A stretch of DNA of 64,000 bases, from IMG/VR virus record IMGVR_UViG_3300023082_000009, positions 30,880 through 94,879 of that record. One strand, 5' to 3'. The stretch comes from a virus. A model generated the notes under the pieces. It was not told where the DNA came from. It did no database searches and was given only the letters and a program-made list of their open reading frames with translations. The position numbers and the translations under genes were made by a program. Position 1 is the stretch's first letter; the number at the start of each line of letters is the position of its first letter. Shown one piece after another: positions 32,389 through 39,577 of this stretch.

Positions 32389-32825
32389 GCCGCCTGGAGC
32401 TGTACACCGACGGTGCCCGCAAAGGTGACAAGGTAGGCGGGTGGGGTTGCCTGATACGCTGGGGCAATGTGGAGAAGGAACTCTTCGGCGGCGAGCGTGA
32501 CACCACCAACAACCGCATGGAGATGATGGGCGTGATCGAGGGGCTGCATGCCCTGACCAGGACCGACCTGGACATCCTGATCACCACCGACAGCCAGTAC
32601 GTGATGAAGGGTGCCACCGAGTGGCGGCGCGGGTGGATAGGCCGAGGCTGGCGGACAGGCGAAGGCGAGCCCGTCAAGAACAAGGACTTGTGGATCGAGA
32701 TGTACTCCCTACTAGACCAGCACAACGTGGAGTGGAAGTGGGTCAAGGGCCACAAGGGTCACCCGGAGAACGAGCGCGCAGACGCCTTGGCCAACAAGGG
32801 TGTGGACTGGGCAAGGCAACAGTAG
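32385..32825 (+). CDS. RNase HI
   Basis: 146 aa. All catalytic landmarks: LYTDGARKG (D9), NNRMEMMG (E46), TTDSQYV (D69) and VKGHKGHPENERADALA at the C terminus. It removes RNA from RNA-DNA hybrids such as Okazaki primers. GC- and size-typical for RNase HI (~150 aa). Confidence 0.93.
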   Translation: MSRLELYTDGARKGDKVGGWGCLIRWGNVEKELFGGERDTTNNRMEMMGVIEGLHALTRTDLDILITTDSQYVMKGATEWRRGWIGRGWRTGEGEPVKNKDLWIEMYSLLDQHNVEWKWVKGHKGHPENERADALANKGVDWARQQ

Positions 32826-32854
32826 TTGCCCCAGGCCCGGTCAGTGGCTATCAT
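32826..32854 (+). promoter_or_regulatory. Possible sigma70-type promoter
   Basis: TTGCCC (32826-32831), 17 bp, TATCAT (32849-32854). The next hairpin is a terminator, so any transcript would be attenuated early. Weak evidence. Confidence 0.35.
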
Positions 32855-32871
32855 CAGCAGGACGAATAATC

Positions 32872-32901
32872 AAGCCTCGGCATTCGCCGGGGCTTTCTTT
32901 T
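32872..32901 (+). terminator. Rho-independent terminator
   Basis: AAGCCTCGGC-ATTC-GCCGGGGCTT, one T-G pair, then TCTTTT. It ends the nucleotide-metabolism and RNase H unit. Confidence 0.85.
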
Positions 32902-32911
32902 GGAGAACGCC

Positions 32912-33229
32912 ATGTCTTGCGGACCTACAGTAAGCGTCAAGCGCGGCGCCAGCCTGACGCTCCAGCATCGAGTAAAGATCGACGGCAAGGTCACCGACCT
33001 GACCGGGTGGCAGTTCGCCTCGACCGTCAAGCAGGGTGACCGCGTGCTGGGTGAGTTTATCTTCACGCCCACCGACATTGCCCATGGTCAGGTGCAGATG
33101 GATCTGCAAACCGACGAGACGTGGCCGCTCGATACCCTGGTGTTCGATGTCAAGTACACGACGCCCGATGGGTACGTCCACTACTCGCCCACCCTCAACC
33201 TGTCGGTCAGCGAAAGGATCACGCCATGA
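32912..33229 (+). CDS. Unknown 105-aa protein of the tail-fibre cassette
   Basis: ATG after TGGAGAACGCC. Beta-rich pattern (KIDGKVTDLTGWQFASTVKQ; SPTLNLSVSERI) typical of small virion immunoglobulin-like or BppU-like domains. It opens a four-gene cassette with tail-fibre-like products. Role inferred from context. Confidence 0.55.
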   Translation: MSCGPTVSVKRGASLTLQHRVKIDGKVTDLTGWQFASTVKQGDRVLGEFIFTPTDIAHGQVQMDLQTDETWPLDTLVFDVKYTTPDGYVHYSPTLNLSVSERITP

Positions 33230-33456
33230 GTATGCAGCTGACGTTCGAGGTCATCTCCACGGAGATCACCCAGCAGAAACCCATCGTCGTCATGTCGGAG
33301 TTCTCTGTAGGCCCGCCTGCTTCCTTCGACAACCTTGTCGCCGCGATCAGTAATGACCCGAGCAACTCCCTGCAACTGGGCGAGGACAACAAGCTGTTCG
33401 TGCCCGACCCAACTGAACCCGATCCACTTCCTTACTACATTCTCGCAAAGGGGTAA
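33226..33456 (+). CDS. Unknown 76-aa protein of the tail-fibre cassette
   Basis: ATG overlaps the preceding stop (ATGA). Beta-strand-rich N-terminal half, then a Pro/Asp-rich end (VPDPTEPDPLPYY). No family recognised; virion association inferred from its neighbours. Confidence 0.55.
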   Translation: MSMQLTFEVISTEITQQKPIVVMSEFSVGPPASFDNLVAAISNDPSNSLQLGEDNKLFVPDPTEPDPLPYYILAKG

Positions 33457-33462
33457 CACGTC

Positions 33463-33957
33463 ATGTCTCAAGCAGCCCGCATCATCGCCCTGGCCCAGGC
33501 CATCGGCACCGACATCAAAGGCCTGAATGTCAAGGTAGGCGACCTCACCGCGCTGTCGACCACGGCCAAGGGCAACCTCGTAGCTGCACTCAACGAGATC
33601 TACTCTCTCGTGGGTACCGGTGGCGCGGTAATCGACGACGCAGCAGGCGACGGTGACACCGATGTGGTGTGGTCCGCCAACAAGGTGTTCGACACCATCG
33701 AGCTGGCCAAGCAGGCAGTGAAGGACGATCTCCTGGACGGCGCCGGTACCGCACTGGACACCCTCAAGGAACTGGCCGATGCGTTGAACAACGATCCGAA
33801 CTTCGCGGCCACCATCGCCACGGCGCTCGGCTTCCGTCTGCGCTTCGACGAAGCCCAGGTACTGACCACGGCGCAGAAGCTCCAGGGCTGCACTAACCTG
33901 GGCATCGGTGATCCTGAGACCGATCTGGCAGCTGCGTACACCGCAGCCAAGGCGTAA
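33463..33957 (+). CDS. Tail-fibre-like protein (164 aa)
   Basis: N-terminal helix ARIIALAQAIGTDIK, then DLTALSTTAKGNLVAALNE, a pattern frequent near the attachment end of phage tail fibres and minor virion proteins. Its N-terminal helix repeats in the next gene (ALAQAIGADIK), suggesting both fit the same docking site. Ends in a low-complexity helix. Confidence 0.6.
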   Translation: MSQAARIIALAQAIGTDIKGLNVKVGDLTALSTTAKGNLVAALNEIYSLVGTGGAVIDDAAGDGDTDVVWSANKVFDTIELAKQAVKDDLLDGAGTALDTLKELADALNNDPNFAATIATALGFRLRFDEAQVLTTAQKLQGCTNLGIGDPETDLAAAYTAAKA

Positions 33958-33960
33958 GTC

Positions 33961-35103
33961 ATGAGCCTGACTAGCCGCATCACCGCGCTGGCCCAGGCTA
34001 TCGGCGCGGACATCAAGGCGATCATCGCCGGGAAGAACCGCTTCACTAAGGTGACGGACAAGACCGACTACGTGCCGGTGATCGAGCTGCTCGACTACGG
34101 GGTGCGTCGTGACTACACGATCAGGCCCGTCGGCGACACTCAGGCGGTTTCTCCTGCGGTGCTGAGCGTCTTCACCGTGGACACCATCGACGGCAACTTG
34201 GTCACCGAGGGCCACGGCATTGGCCACCTGGACGTGTACTCGGTCGAGGGCGGTGGTAGCTGCAACCTGATCTTTGGTAAGGAGACCAGGATCGGGTTGA
34301 AGGACGGCAGCCACCTGGAGGAGTTCCTCCTGCACAAGTGGGTCTTCGAGCCGAACGCCACCAACCACGGGACCATCAACATCGTGACCCTGGACGGCCT
34401 GGATGATCAGACCACCAGCGCTCCCTATGTGACGATGTTCCGCAGGCTGTTCGCAGACCCTCGAATGGTCGACTACCTCAACGGCGGTGTGATCCAGACG
34501 CCACGCATCATCGACGGTAACGTCACCCTGCACGACCGGGACAGCGGCAAGGTGATCTTCCTCAACAGCTTCGGCGACGTGACCGTGACCGTCGGTGCCG
34601 ACGTGTCTGACGGGTTCAAAGTGAAGGTCATTCAGGGCACCCTGGGCGGCAAGGTAACGCTGGCATCGGAGAGCAGGTTTGTCCTGGCCAACACGGCCCG
34701 TCGGCAGACCCAGTTCACCTTCGATACGCTGGAAGTGGTGGCCGTGGCTGGCGCCTACCTCGCACTGTCCTGGCTGATGACTCCACCGAGTGTCGTCACG
34801 CCCGACACCGGGGCAGCACGTACCCTGAGCTTGCAGGACGTAGGCAACTACATCCGCATGGGCAGCGGCACTGCGCAAACCGTCACCGTGCCCGCTCAAG
34901 CGACCGTGCCCTGGGAGGGTAACGAGGAGTTCACCATCGAGCAGGCCGGTCCGGGAGCCGTGACCGTCGTGCCCGCCTCGGGCGTAACGATCAACAAATC
35001 AGCAGCTCGCACCACCACCCTGGGCGGCCAATGGTCTGTCGCTACGCTGCGCCGGGTGGCCGAGAATGAGTGGACCTTGTACGGCGGGCTGGCATCCGTC
35101 TGA
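33961..35103 (+). CDS. Tail-fibre or virion surface protein (380 aa)
   Basis: Shares the N-terminal ITALAQAIGADIK helix with the preceding gene. The remainder is beta-rich with many Gly/Thr/Val stretches, typical of fibre or baseplate-wedge domains (for example SGKVIFLNSFGDVTVTVG and repeated TVTVP strands near the C terminus). No enzymatic motif found. Followed by a terminator, so it probably ends this transcript. Confidence 0.65.
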   Translation: MSLTSRITALAQAIGADIKAIIAGKNRFTKVTDKTDYVPVIELLDYGVRRDYTIRPVGDTQAVSPAVLSVFTVDTIDGNLVTEGHGIGHLDVYSVEGGGSCNLIFGKETRIGLKDGSHLEEFLLHKWVFEPNATNHGTINIVTLDGLDDQTTSAPYVTMFRRLFADPRMVDYLNGGVIQTPRIIDGNVTLHDRDSGKVIFLNSFGDVTVTVGADVSDGFKVKVIQGTLGGKVTLASESRFVLANTARRQTQFTFDTLEVVAVAGAYLALSWLMTPPSVVTPDTGAARTLSLQDVGNYIRMGSGTAQTVTVPAQATVPWEGNEEFTIEQAGPGAVTVVPASGVTINKSAARTTTLGGQWSVATLRRVAENEWTLYGGLASV

Positions 35104-35160
35104 TGGCCTGTGATATGGTGGGATCACCTATCTAGCGGTGGGTGACATGGTGAGTATTTG

Positions 35161-35185
35161 AGGAGTCCTTCGGGGCTCCTTTTTT
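35161..35185 (+). terminator. Rho-independent terminator
   Basis: AGGAGTCC-TTCG-GGGCTCCT, then TTTTT. Perfect stem apart from one T-G pair. Confidence 0.95.
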
Positions 35186-35515
35186 ATTGCCTGTGTATAT
35201 TGCAACCCGGCCCTCTTCCCCAGATACTGGACTCACCAAGCGCGGGAGCGACTCGGGTGGTAGAGCTGACGTTTTGTTGCAGTAGAGCATAGTTGACAGT
35301 CGTGGGCAGGGCCTGCGTACCCGTCAGTTTAGACTGACCGGCAACCTCTCCACCTGGAGCTTGCGCAAACAAGCCCGAGGGCTGGGAACAGAAGGGGAGG
35401 ACTCTTTACGTGGGGCAGCCGGGACCGTTGGAGAACCAACAAGCGTTTGGTGATCTAGAATCCCGAGGCGCTGGCGACAGACCTACCGGTTGCCCCACAC
35501 TTACAAGGAGCTAGC
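35186..35515 (+). ncRNA. Candidate structured non-coding RNA region (~330 nt)
   Basis: No open frame, but a dense series of inverted repeats: GTCAGT-TTAG-ACTGAC (35323-35338), CTCC-ACCT-GGAG in a GCAA/TTGC frame (35341-35364), AGCCC-GA-GGGCT (35372-35383). The strongest is an outer 13-bp stem (35410-35422 with 35486-35498, one G-T pair) enclosing GTTGG-AGAA-CCAAC (35427-35440) and an AGCG/CGCT arm, a three-way-junction shape. A T-rich run and TATATT (35196-35201) lie at its 5' edge. Not a tRNA: no T-loop or matching acceptor. Identity unknown. Confidence 0.5.
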
Positions 35516-36007
35516 ATGATCCTCGCAGCCACCGGCCACCGGCCTGACAAACTGGGCGGCTACAGTGTACCCCTCGCCACTCTCCGTACTGACCTAGCAA
35601 TGGGTTGGATGGACATCAGGCAAATCGACAAAGGTATCACCGGCATGGCCCTGGGCTGGGACCAGGACTTCGCTCTCGCGTGCTACGAACTCGGAATCCC
35701 CTACATCGCAGCCATACCCTTCGAGGGCCAGGAGAAAGCGTGGCCTGCTGCATCGCAGCGCGTATATCGCTGGCTGATGAACCGTGCCGATGAGGTCGTC
35801 ATCGTCTCGCCCGGCGTGTACTCCCCGGCCAAGATGCTCAAGCGAAACATCTGGATGGTCGACGAGTGCAATCAATTGCTCGCGCTGTACGACGGCAGCC
35901 AGGGCGGGACGGCCCACTGCCTGCGGTATGCCCGCGAATGGCAGAAGGAAGTGACCAACCTATGGCACGTCTATCAAGCCGAGCTGCAAGATGACATTCC
36001 GTTTTGA
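35516..36007 (+). CDS. SLOG-fold (DUF1273/TIGR00725-like) protein
   Basis: 163 aa, ATG after AAGGAGCTAGC. LAATGHRPDKLGGY at the start is the hallmark of a SLOG-related phage family; ALGWDQDFALACYE and ADEVVIVSPG follow. SLOG proteins bind nucleotides or NAD-type ligands; the phage role is unknown. A palindromic repeat lies inside the gene. Downstream begins the 34-bp repeat array. Confidence 0.7.
   Translation: MILAATGHRPDKLGGYSVPLATLRTDLAMGWMDIRQIDKGITGMALGWDQDFALACYELGIPYIAAIPFEGQEKAWPAASQRVYRWLMNRADEVVIVSPGVYSPAKMLKRNIWMVDECNQLLALYDGSQGGTAHCLRYAREWQKEVTNLWHVYQAELQDDIPF
35867..35880. repeat. Palindromic repeat, copy 9 (one mismatch), in coding sequence
   Basis: TGCAATCAATTGCT, in the SLOG-type gene; one mismatch in the last base of the arm. 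Confidence 0.7.
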
Positions 36008-36009
36008 TT

Positions 36010-36111
36010 TGTGTGGGCATGTGGTCTCCCCTACTAACCATTCTGTGTGGGCATGTGGTTTGCTTAACTAATGGTTCTGTGTGGGCATGTGGTTTCCCCA
36101 ACTAGTGGATC
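36010..36111 (+). repeat. Three 34-bp tandem repeats
   Basis: Units start at 36010, 36044 and 36078, each opening with TGTGTGGGCATGTGGT and then varying. They begin 3 bp after the SLOG-type stop and run straight into CTGGTG-rich sequence. Iteron-like; no spacers, so not a CRISPR array. Confidence 0.85.
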
Positions 36112-36281
36112 ACTGGTGAACCAGTGTCCGGCCCGTGTCGTCGGTGGTCTCTGGTGTCGGGCCGGTGGCGCGTCTCTGGTCAGTGGACCGCTGGTCGGTG
36201 GCCGTCAGTGTTGGCGCGGTCTGTGCTAGCCGCCTCGGTGGCGTCCTGGCCTCTGTCCGGCCCGCCCTGGCCCTGTGTTGC

Positions 36282-36297
36282 GTGCAATTGATTGCAC
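36282..36297. repeat. Palindromic repeat, copy 10 (exact, TG centre)
   Basis: GTGCAATTGATTGCAC, about 30 bp before the CTCTACAGAG leader of the gene at 36348. Confidence 0.9.
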
Positions 36298-36326
36298 CAG
36301 GGTGCAGGGTTCGCACACCACACACG

Positions 36327-36339
36327 CACTCTACAGAGG
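36327..36339 (+). promoter_or_regulatory. Palindromic RBS leader, variant CTCTACAGAG
   Basis: CACTCTACAGAGG just before the ATG at 36348. Differs from the common CACCCTAAAGGGG in paired positions, so the palindrome is preserved. Confidence 0.65.
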
Positions 36340-36347
36340 CACACACC

Positions 36348-36665
36348 ATGCAAACCAATACCCGCCGCCGCGCTCCCCTGGATAACGTCGCCCAGGCCAC
36401 CGCGCCCGCTACCCGTACCGTCTGCCACCTCAACGGCGCCGCCCTGGGCGTTCGCGTACATTCCAACGGCTGGGCGGCCACCTATGACGGCAAAGACTGC
36501 GCCCTGGCTGACATCCCTAGCCAATACCACGGCATGATTAAAGCCACCGTCAAAGGCTTGGCCTACGACCTGGGGTACTTCACCTACGCCCCGCCTAGCG
36601 TGCCGTGCGCCGGTTGGGACCGGGTAGAGTGGATAGACCACGTAACCTTTAACTTTCCCATCTGA
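36348..36665 (+). CDS. Small early-type protein (105 aa)
   Basis: ATG after the palindromic leader. Basic N-terminal third (MQTNTRRRAPLDN), then a beta-rich, aromatic domain (YDLGYFTYAPPSV, WDRVEWIDHVTFNF). No family recognised. First of the eight genes with the co-varying leader. Confidence 0.65.
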   Translation: MQTNTRRRAPLDNVAQATAPATRTVCHLNGAALGVRVHSNGWAATYDGKDCALADIPSQYHGMIKATVKGLAYDLGYFTYAPPSVPCAGWDRVEWIDHVTFNFPI

Positions 36666-36675
36666 CCTGTGGTAT

Positions 36676-36703
36676 TTGCATAACTCCAGGCAGCGTCTAT
36701 AGT
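36676..36703 (+). promoter_or_regulatory. Sigma70-type promoter, 16-bp spacer
   Basis: TTGCAT (36676-36681), 16 bp, TATAGT (36698-36703). Drives the gene at 36742, whose leader carries CACCCTAAAGGGGAT. Confidence 0.7.
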
Positions 36704-36720
36704 TCACGTACACACCACGT

Positions 36721-36735
36721 CACCCTAAAGGGGAT
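36721..36735 (+). promoter_or_regulatory. Palindromic RBS leader CCCTAAAGGG
   Basis: CACCCTAAAGGGGAT, ending seven bases before ATG 36742 and containing the ribosome-binding site. Confidence 0.8.
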
Positions 36736-36741
36736 ACAGCA

Positions 36742-37845
36742 ATGAACAGCCACCAAATCCAAATCGGCGCCCAGGTTTTCAACTTCTCCGTAGTCATTGA
36801 AAAAGACGACGACCACGGCGCGCCCTGGGTAGAGGAAGACGGCCACGGCCCGGTAAGCGAGTGGACCACCCGCGCCAAGCAAGCCGGGGAACTTGTCTTG
36901 AACGACGACAAGCGCGGTCACCGTCGCTACTATGACTTTGCCGAGGCGTGCAAAAAGGCCCTGGCCGAAGGTTGGGACGACACCCCCAGCAAGATCGAAG
37001 GCGAGCCAGAGACCAAGCGTCAGCAGGCAGCACGGGCGGCCCGCGCAGACTTTGAACACTTGCAAGCATGGTGCAATGAGGAATGGTATTACACCTTTAT
37101 CACCGTGACCCTGCTCGACCGCGACGGCAACCCCACCACCCACACCGACAGCATCGGCGGCACCGACAACGACTACGCCGAAGAGCAAGCGCGCCTTATG
37201 TGCGATGAGCTGGCGAGTCAGGTAGACGCCAGCGGCCCAACGTCGGAAGAGTTGAACCTCCTCCCCTTGTCCCGCCTGGATGAGCTGCATAACGAGCTTC
37301 GCGACGTGCACCAGGGCGAGAGCGACGACGACACGGACTTCGACGTATGGGTCCAAGACATGGCCGATAACAACCGAGGCACCTACCAAGCCGCCGCCCT
37401 GGAATACTTGCGCCTTAGCAACGATGAGCAGCACGCGGAATCCGTAGCCATTGCCGCCCAGGTAAACGGGGATGAACACTTGGCCGAAGATTGCACCCTC
37501 ATGGCTAAGTTGTTGGAAGCCAGCCAGGACGACAACGCCAAGTTAAAGGCCGCCCTGGCCGTAGCCCTGGGCTCCCTGGAATCCCTCCTTACCCTGGCCG
37601 ACAAGCCGGACGTTAAAGCCTACGGCGCCGCCCGCGTGCATGCCCTGGCTGTCGTCAAAGGTTGCCGCCTGGACAACCCGCCGCCACTCCGTTGGGACGG
37701 TTGCCACGGGTTCAGCATTGCCACCACCGGCCAACGCTTCGCGACTATCGCTAACGCCTTCAAGGGCAGCGGCGAACAGGCCGACGACGGTACCGCCCTT
37801 GTACACGCACTGGCCCGCCTGGGCGCGGTTGCCCTGACCTATTGA
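36742..37845 (+). CDS. Unknown 367-aa acidic protein
   Basis: Strong promoter and palindromic leader. Acidic, Ala- and Asp-rich, mostly helical; the region ~100-190 has repeated charged helices, and the N terminus has beta strands (FSVVIEKDDDHG). No domain recognised. Likely a highly expressed early protein. Confidence 0.7.
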   Translation: MNSHQIQIGAQVFNFSVVIEKDDDHGAPWVEEDGHGPVSEWTTRAKQAGELVLNDDKRGHRRYYDFAEACKKALAEGWDDTPSKIEGEPETKRQQAARAARADFEHLQAWCNEEWYYTFITVTLLDRDGNPTTHTDSIGGTDNDYAEEQARLMCDELASQVDASGPTSEELNLLPLSRLDELHNELRDVHQGESDDDTDFDVWVQDMADNNRGTYQAAALEYLRLSNDEQHAESVAIAAQVNGDEHLAEDCTLMAKLLEASQDDNAKLKAALAVALGSLESLLTLADKPDVKAYGAARVHALAVVKGCRLDNPPPLRWDGCHGFSIATTGQRFATIANAFKGSGEQADDGTALVHALARLGAVALTY

Positions 37846-37854
37846 GGTGCTGAC

Positions 37855-38082
37855 ATGGCCGCTATGTACATCATTGAAGCGCGTACACCAGATGGGGCGA
37901 TTAACCCCGCCCCAGCGGCACAGCCACCGTTTAACGTGATGAGCGAGCGCCAGTTGTTCGAGTATCGAAACGACAACGTGACCGGGGCGGGTTGGCTCTA
38001 TGAGGATCAACCCGGCCACCTGGAAGCGGTCAAAGAATGGTTTGCAAGTAACGGCTGGCATGTCCGGCCTAAGACGTGGTAG
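37855..38082 (+). CDS. Unknown 75-aa protein
   Basis: ATG after GAGGTGCTGAC. Soluble, Pro- and Ala-rich at the N terminus, ending in VKEWFASNGWHVRPKTW. No family recognised. Confidence 0.6.
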   Translation: MAAMYIIEARTPDGAINPAPAAQPPFNVMSERQLFEYRNDNVTGAGWLYEDQPGHLEAVKEWFASNGWHVRPKTW

Positions 38083-38094
38083 GGAGTAGACGTT

Positions 38095-38346
38095 ATGTCA
38101 GTTACAGACGTTGTGCATGTTGTGCGCGGTAAGTGCAAAGTTACCGGGCGGCAATACAAGTTGGTCCGCAAACAAATCTTACCCGCTCATGAGGTACGCG
38201 GAGAGGATAAGTTTGAAAGCAAGTTTGACGCTATTTTTGTTTGCATCCAGGCGGCGCGAGCTTGGCGGTTCTGTTCGCCTACCGTGATTTTCAATGTCGA
38301 CACTATCGCTACACCTTTGCCGGGTCCGCCCCAGGTGATAACGTGA
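38095..38346 (+). CDS. Unknown 83-aa protein
   Basis: ATG after GGGAG. Basic N-terminal half with lysine and valine strands (VRGKCKVTGRQYKLVRKQIL); C-terminal part contains Cys and hydrophobic residues. Overlaps the next GTG by 4 bp (GTGA). Confidence 0.55.
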   Translation: MSVTDVVHVVRGKCKVTGRQYKLVRKQILPAHEVRGEDKFESKFDAIFVCIQAARAWRFCSPTVIFNVDTIATPLPGPPQVIT

Positions 38347-38555
38347 CGGCCTTAGAAGCGGCGGCGAAGTTCTGGTATGCGTTTAAGTTGTTGGGCCTTA
38401 TCATACTTGCCGCGTTCGTTTACCACCTGGACAACAACACAAGGGCCAAGTATGAAAACCCTACTCGACAAGCCGCGCTTCCAACTAAAGCCGGACGTAT
38501 CAGCCCGGCAATATGCGAACTGCTCGAACTTACTAGAGGTTGTGATAAACAATAG
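38343..38555 (+). CDS. Small membrane protein (70 aa), GTG start
   Basis: GTG 38343 overlaps the previous stop and follows AGGTGAT. One transmembrane helix (~15-35), then a polar tail. Its last ~100 bp overlap the gene at 38452 in another frame, so at least one may be wrong or both are short-lived; both have plausible signals. Confidence 0.45.
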   Translation: MTALEAAAKFWYAFKLLGLIILAAFVYHLDNNTRAKYENPTRQAALPTKAGRISPAICELLELTRGCDKQ

Positions 38556-38757
38556 AGCGCGTACCGTCGCGGTCCAAGTCCCGGCGGTCCTGTTCCATCT
38601 AATGCAGTTCCTCAAGGTGCCGGTAGGGGCGGACGTATCCCTCTACCTTGACCAGGAAGGCGCCGTAATGGTTTTCGGGTTGTGCGTAAACGGCACGGAA
38701 ATACACGACCTTTGGACCTATACAAAAGCCAGCTTGCCGCCGTTCCTGGCGAGCTGA
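38452..38757 (+). CDS. Unknown 101-aa protein
   Basis: ATG after AAGGGCCAAG. Mixed alpha/beta (VAVQVPAVLFHLMQFLKVPVGADVSLYLD). It overlaps the small membrane gene by 104 bp but has the better amino-acid profile for a soluble protein. Confidence 0.6.
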   Translation: MKTLLDKPRFQLKPDVSARQYANCSNLLEVVINNRARTVAVQVPAVLFHLMQFLKVPVGADVSLYLDQEGAVMVFGLCVNGTEIHDLWTYTKASLPPFLAS

Positions 38758-38783
38758 TAACCCGTCAATCGAGGGGCAAAACC

Positions 38784-39143
38784 ATGGATAACATCCAGCC
38801 GAAGCCGGTTAAAGAGTTCACCAGGGCGGACCCCTGCACTAAGGTGCATCTGTCTAATTGCTTCACCCAGGGCGGCAAATACGTACCCCGTGCCGTGGTC
38901 GAGGCACGCGGGGAAATTGGCGTTAACGCTATCAAGTACCTGCTAAAGAACGGTTACGCCCTGGCTTATGAAAGTGTTGGAATTGATTGGTGGAGGCTTA
39001 CGCCCCAGGGCGAAAAGTGGTTAGCTGATGGCCTTGCGCGGCACCTGGAGTTACACCCAGCAGACGCCCGCAAAGTGACCAGCACACGCACCGAGGCACG
39101 CGCTACACCGAGAATCATCCGCCGCCCCCGCAAAGGGCAATAA
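38784..39143 (+). CDS. Unknown 119-aa protein with basic tail
   Basis: ATG after GAGGGGC. The fold looks winged-helix-like (GEIGVNAIKYLLKNGYALAY). It ends PRIIRRPRKGQ, another case of the terminal arginine-rich peptide, possibly a DNA-binding or targeting tail. Confidence 0.65.
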   Translation: MDNIQPKPVKEFTRADPCTKVHLSNCFTQGGKYVPRAVVEARGEIGVNAIKYLLKNGYALAYESVGIDWWRLTPQGEKWLADGLARHLELHPADARKVTSTRTEARATPRIIRRPRKGQ

Positions 39144-39208
39144 TCATTAATGTATGAAAGGCCGTTTTTGCTGCAAAACCTTGCAAGAAATTGGCCTTTT
39201 GCAAAGCG

Positions 39209-39224
39209 GTGCAATCAATTGCAC
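39209..39224. repeat. Palindromic repeat, copy 11 (exact, CA centre)
   Basis: GTGCAATCAATTGCAC, immediately before GGGAG of the gene at 39238. The preceding ~60 bp also hold an AAAGGCC/GGCCTTT inverted repeat. Confidence 0.9.
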
Positions 39225-39237
39225 GGGAGTGGTAACC

Positions 39238-39495
39238 ATGGAACGTACAGAGAATGGCCGCGCTATCCTCAAGACTGAGACCGGGCGCAAAGTGGTAGCC
39301 CTGGATATTGTCGCGAAACTGTCAGGTACTGGCGCGAGTCGCGTTATTGCAATCTTCAAAGCACTAGCCCAGGTTGCGGAACATTCCGGCCTCACAGTTG
39401 AGGAACTTGTCCGCCTGGAGAACATGCCGACCGCCGCGCCGGACGAAGAACGCGCCCAGGGCACGAACGACTATTACGACGAACTGCACCAGTGA
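39238..39495 (+). CDS. Small unknown protein (85 aa)
   Basis: ATG after GGGAGTGGTAACC, right behind a palindromic repeat. N-terminal half basic (ERTENGRAILKTETGRKVV), then two helices with a HTH-like rhythm (SRVIAIFKALAQVAEHSGLT). A small DNA-binding protein is possible but not proven. Confidence 0.6.
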   Translation: MERTENGRAILKTETGRKVVALDIVAKLSGTGASRVIAIFKALAQVAEHSGLTVEELVRLENMPTAAPDEERAQGTNDYYDELHQ

Positions 39496-39499
39496 TGGC

Positions 39500-39527
39500 T
39501 TGCACTATTCGCCCAGGCGACTAGTAT
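39500..39527 (+). promoter_or_regulatory. Sigma70-type promoter, 16-bp spacer
   Basis: TTGCAC (39500-39505), 16 bp, TAGTAT (39522-39527), ahead of the gene at 39578 with its CCCTAAAGGG leader. Confidence 0.7.
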
Positions 39528-39558
39528 TCACCCCATGCAAGACACACCAGTCACTAGC

Positions 39559-39572
39559 CACCCTAAAGGGGG
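39559..39572 (+). promoter_or_regulatory. Palindromic RBS leader CCCTAAAGGG
   Basis: CACCCTAAAGGGGG, just before ATG 39578. Confidence 0.75.
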
Positions 39573-39577
39573 TTGTC

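Larger units (their letters stand above)
36112..36347 (+). other. Non-coding GT/CTGGTG-rich node with palindromic repeat
   Basis: No supported gene. Contains CACTGGTGAACCAGTG, repeats of GGTC and CTGG, the shared 15-mer GTGGACCGCTGGTCG (36183-36197, also at 43062) and GATCACTGGTG (36108-36118, also at 43024). An exact palindromic repeat lies at 36282. It ends in the leader of the gene at 36348. Confidence 0.6.

Noticed and set aside
32826-32854. A strong promoter before the fibre cassette
   Set aside because: Boxes fit moderately, but a perfect terminator begins within about 20 bp, so it was kept only as a weak feature.
35225-35300. A possible tRNA suggested by ACTC-GGGTGGTA-GAG, a D-arm-like stretch
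   Set aside because: No matching acceptor strand, no GGTTC-type T-loop and no anticodon stem follow; treated as part of the structured non-coding region.
35370-35400. An RNase P-like ACAGAA motif in the non-coding region
   Set aside because: Only six bases match; the surrounding conserved regions of RNase P RNA are not recognisable.
36010-36111. A CRISPR array
   Set aside because: Repeat units are directly adjacent with gradual divergence; there are no spacers and no cas genes. The Cas4-like gene is better explained as a phage recombination nuclease.
36135-36347. An upstream extension of the 36348 gene through the GT-rich node
   Set aside because: The extension would translate repeats and the palindrome with odd composition; ATG 36348 has the shared leader and binding site.
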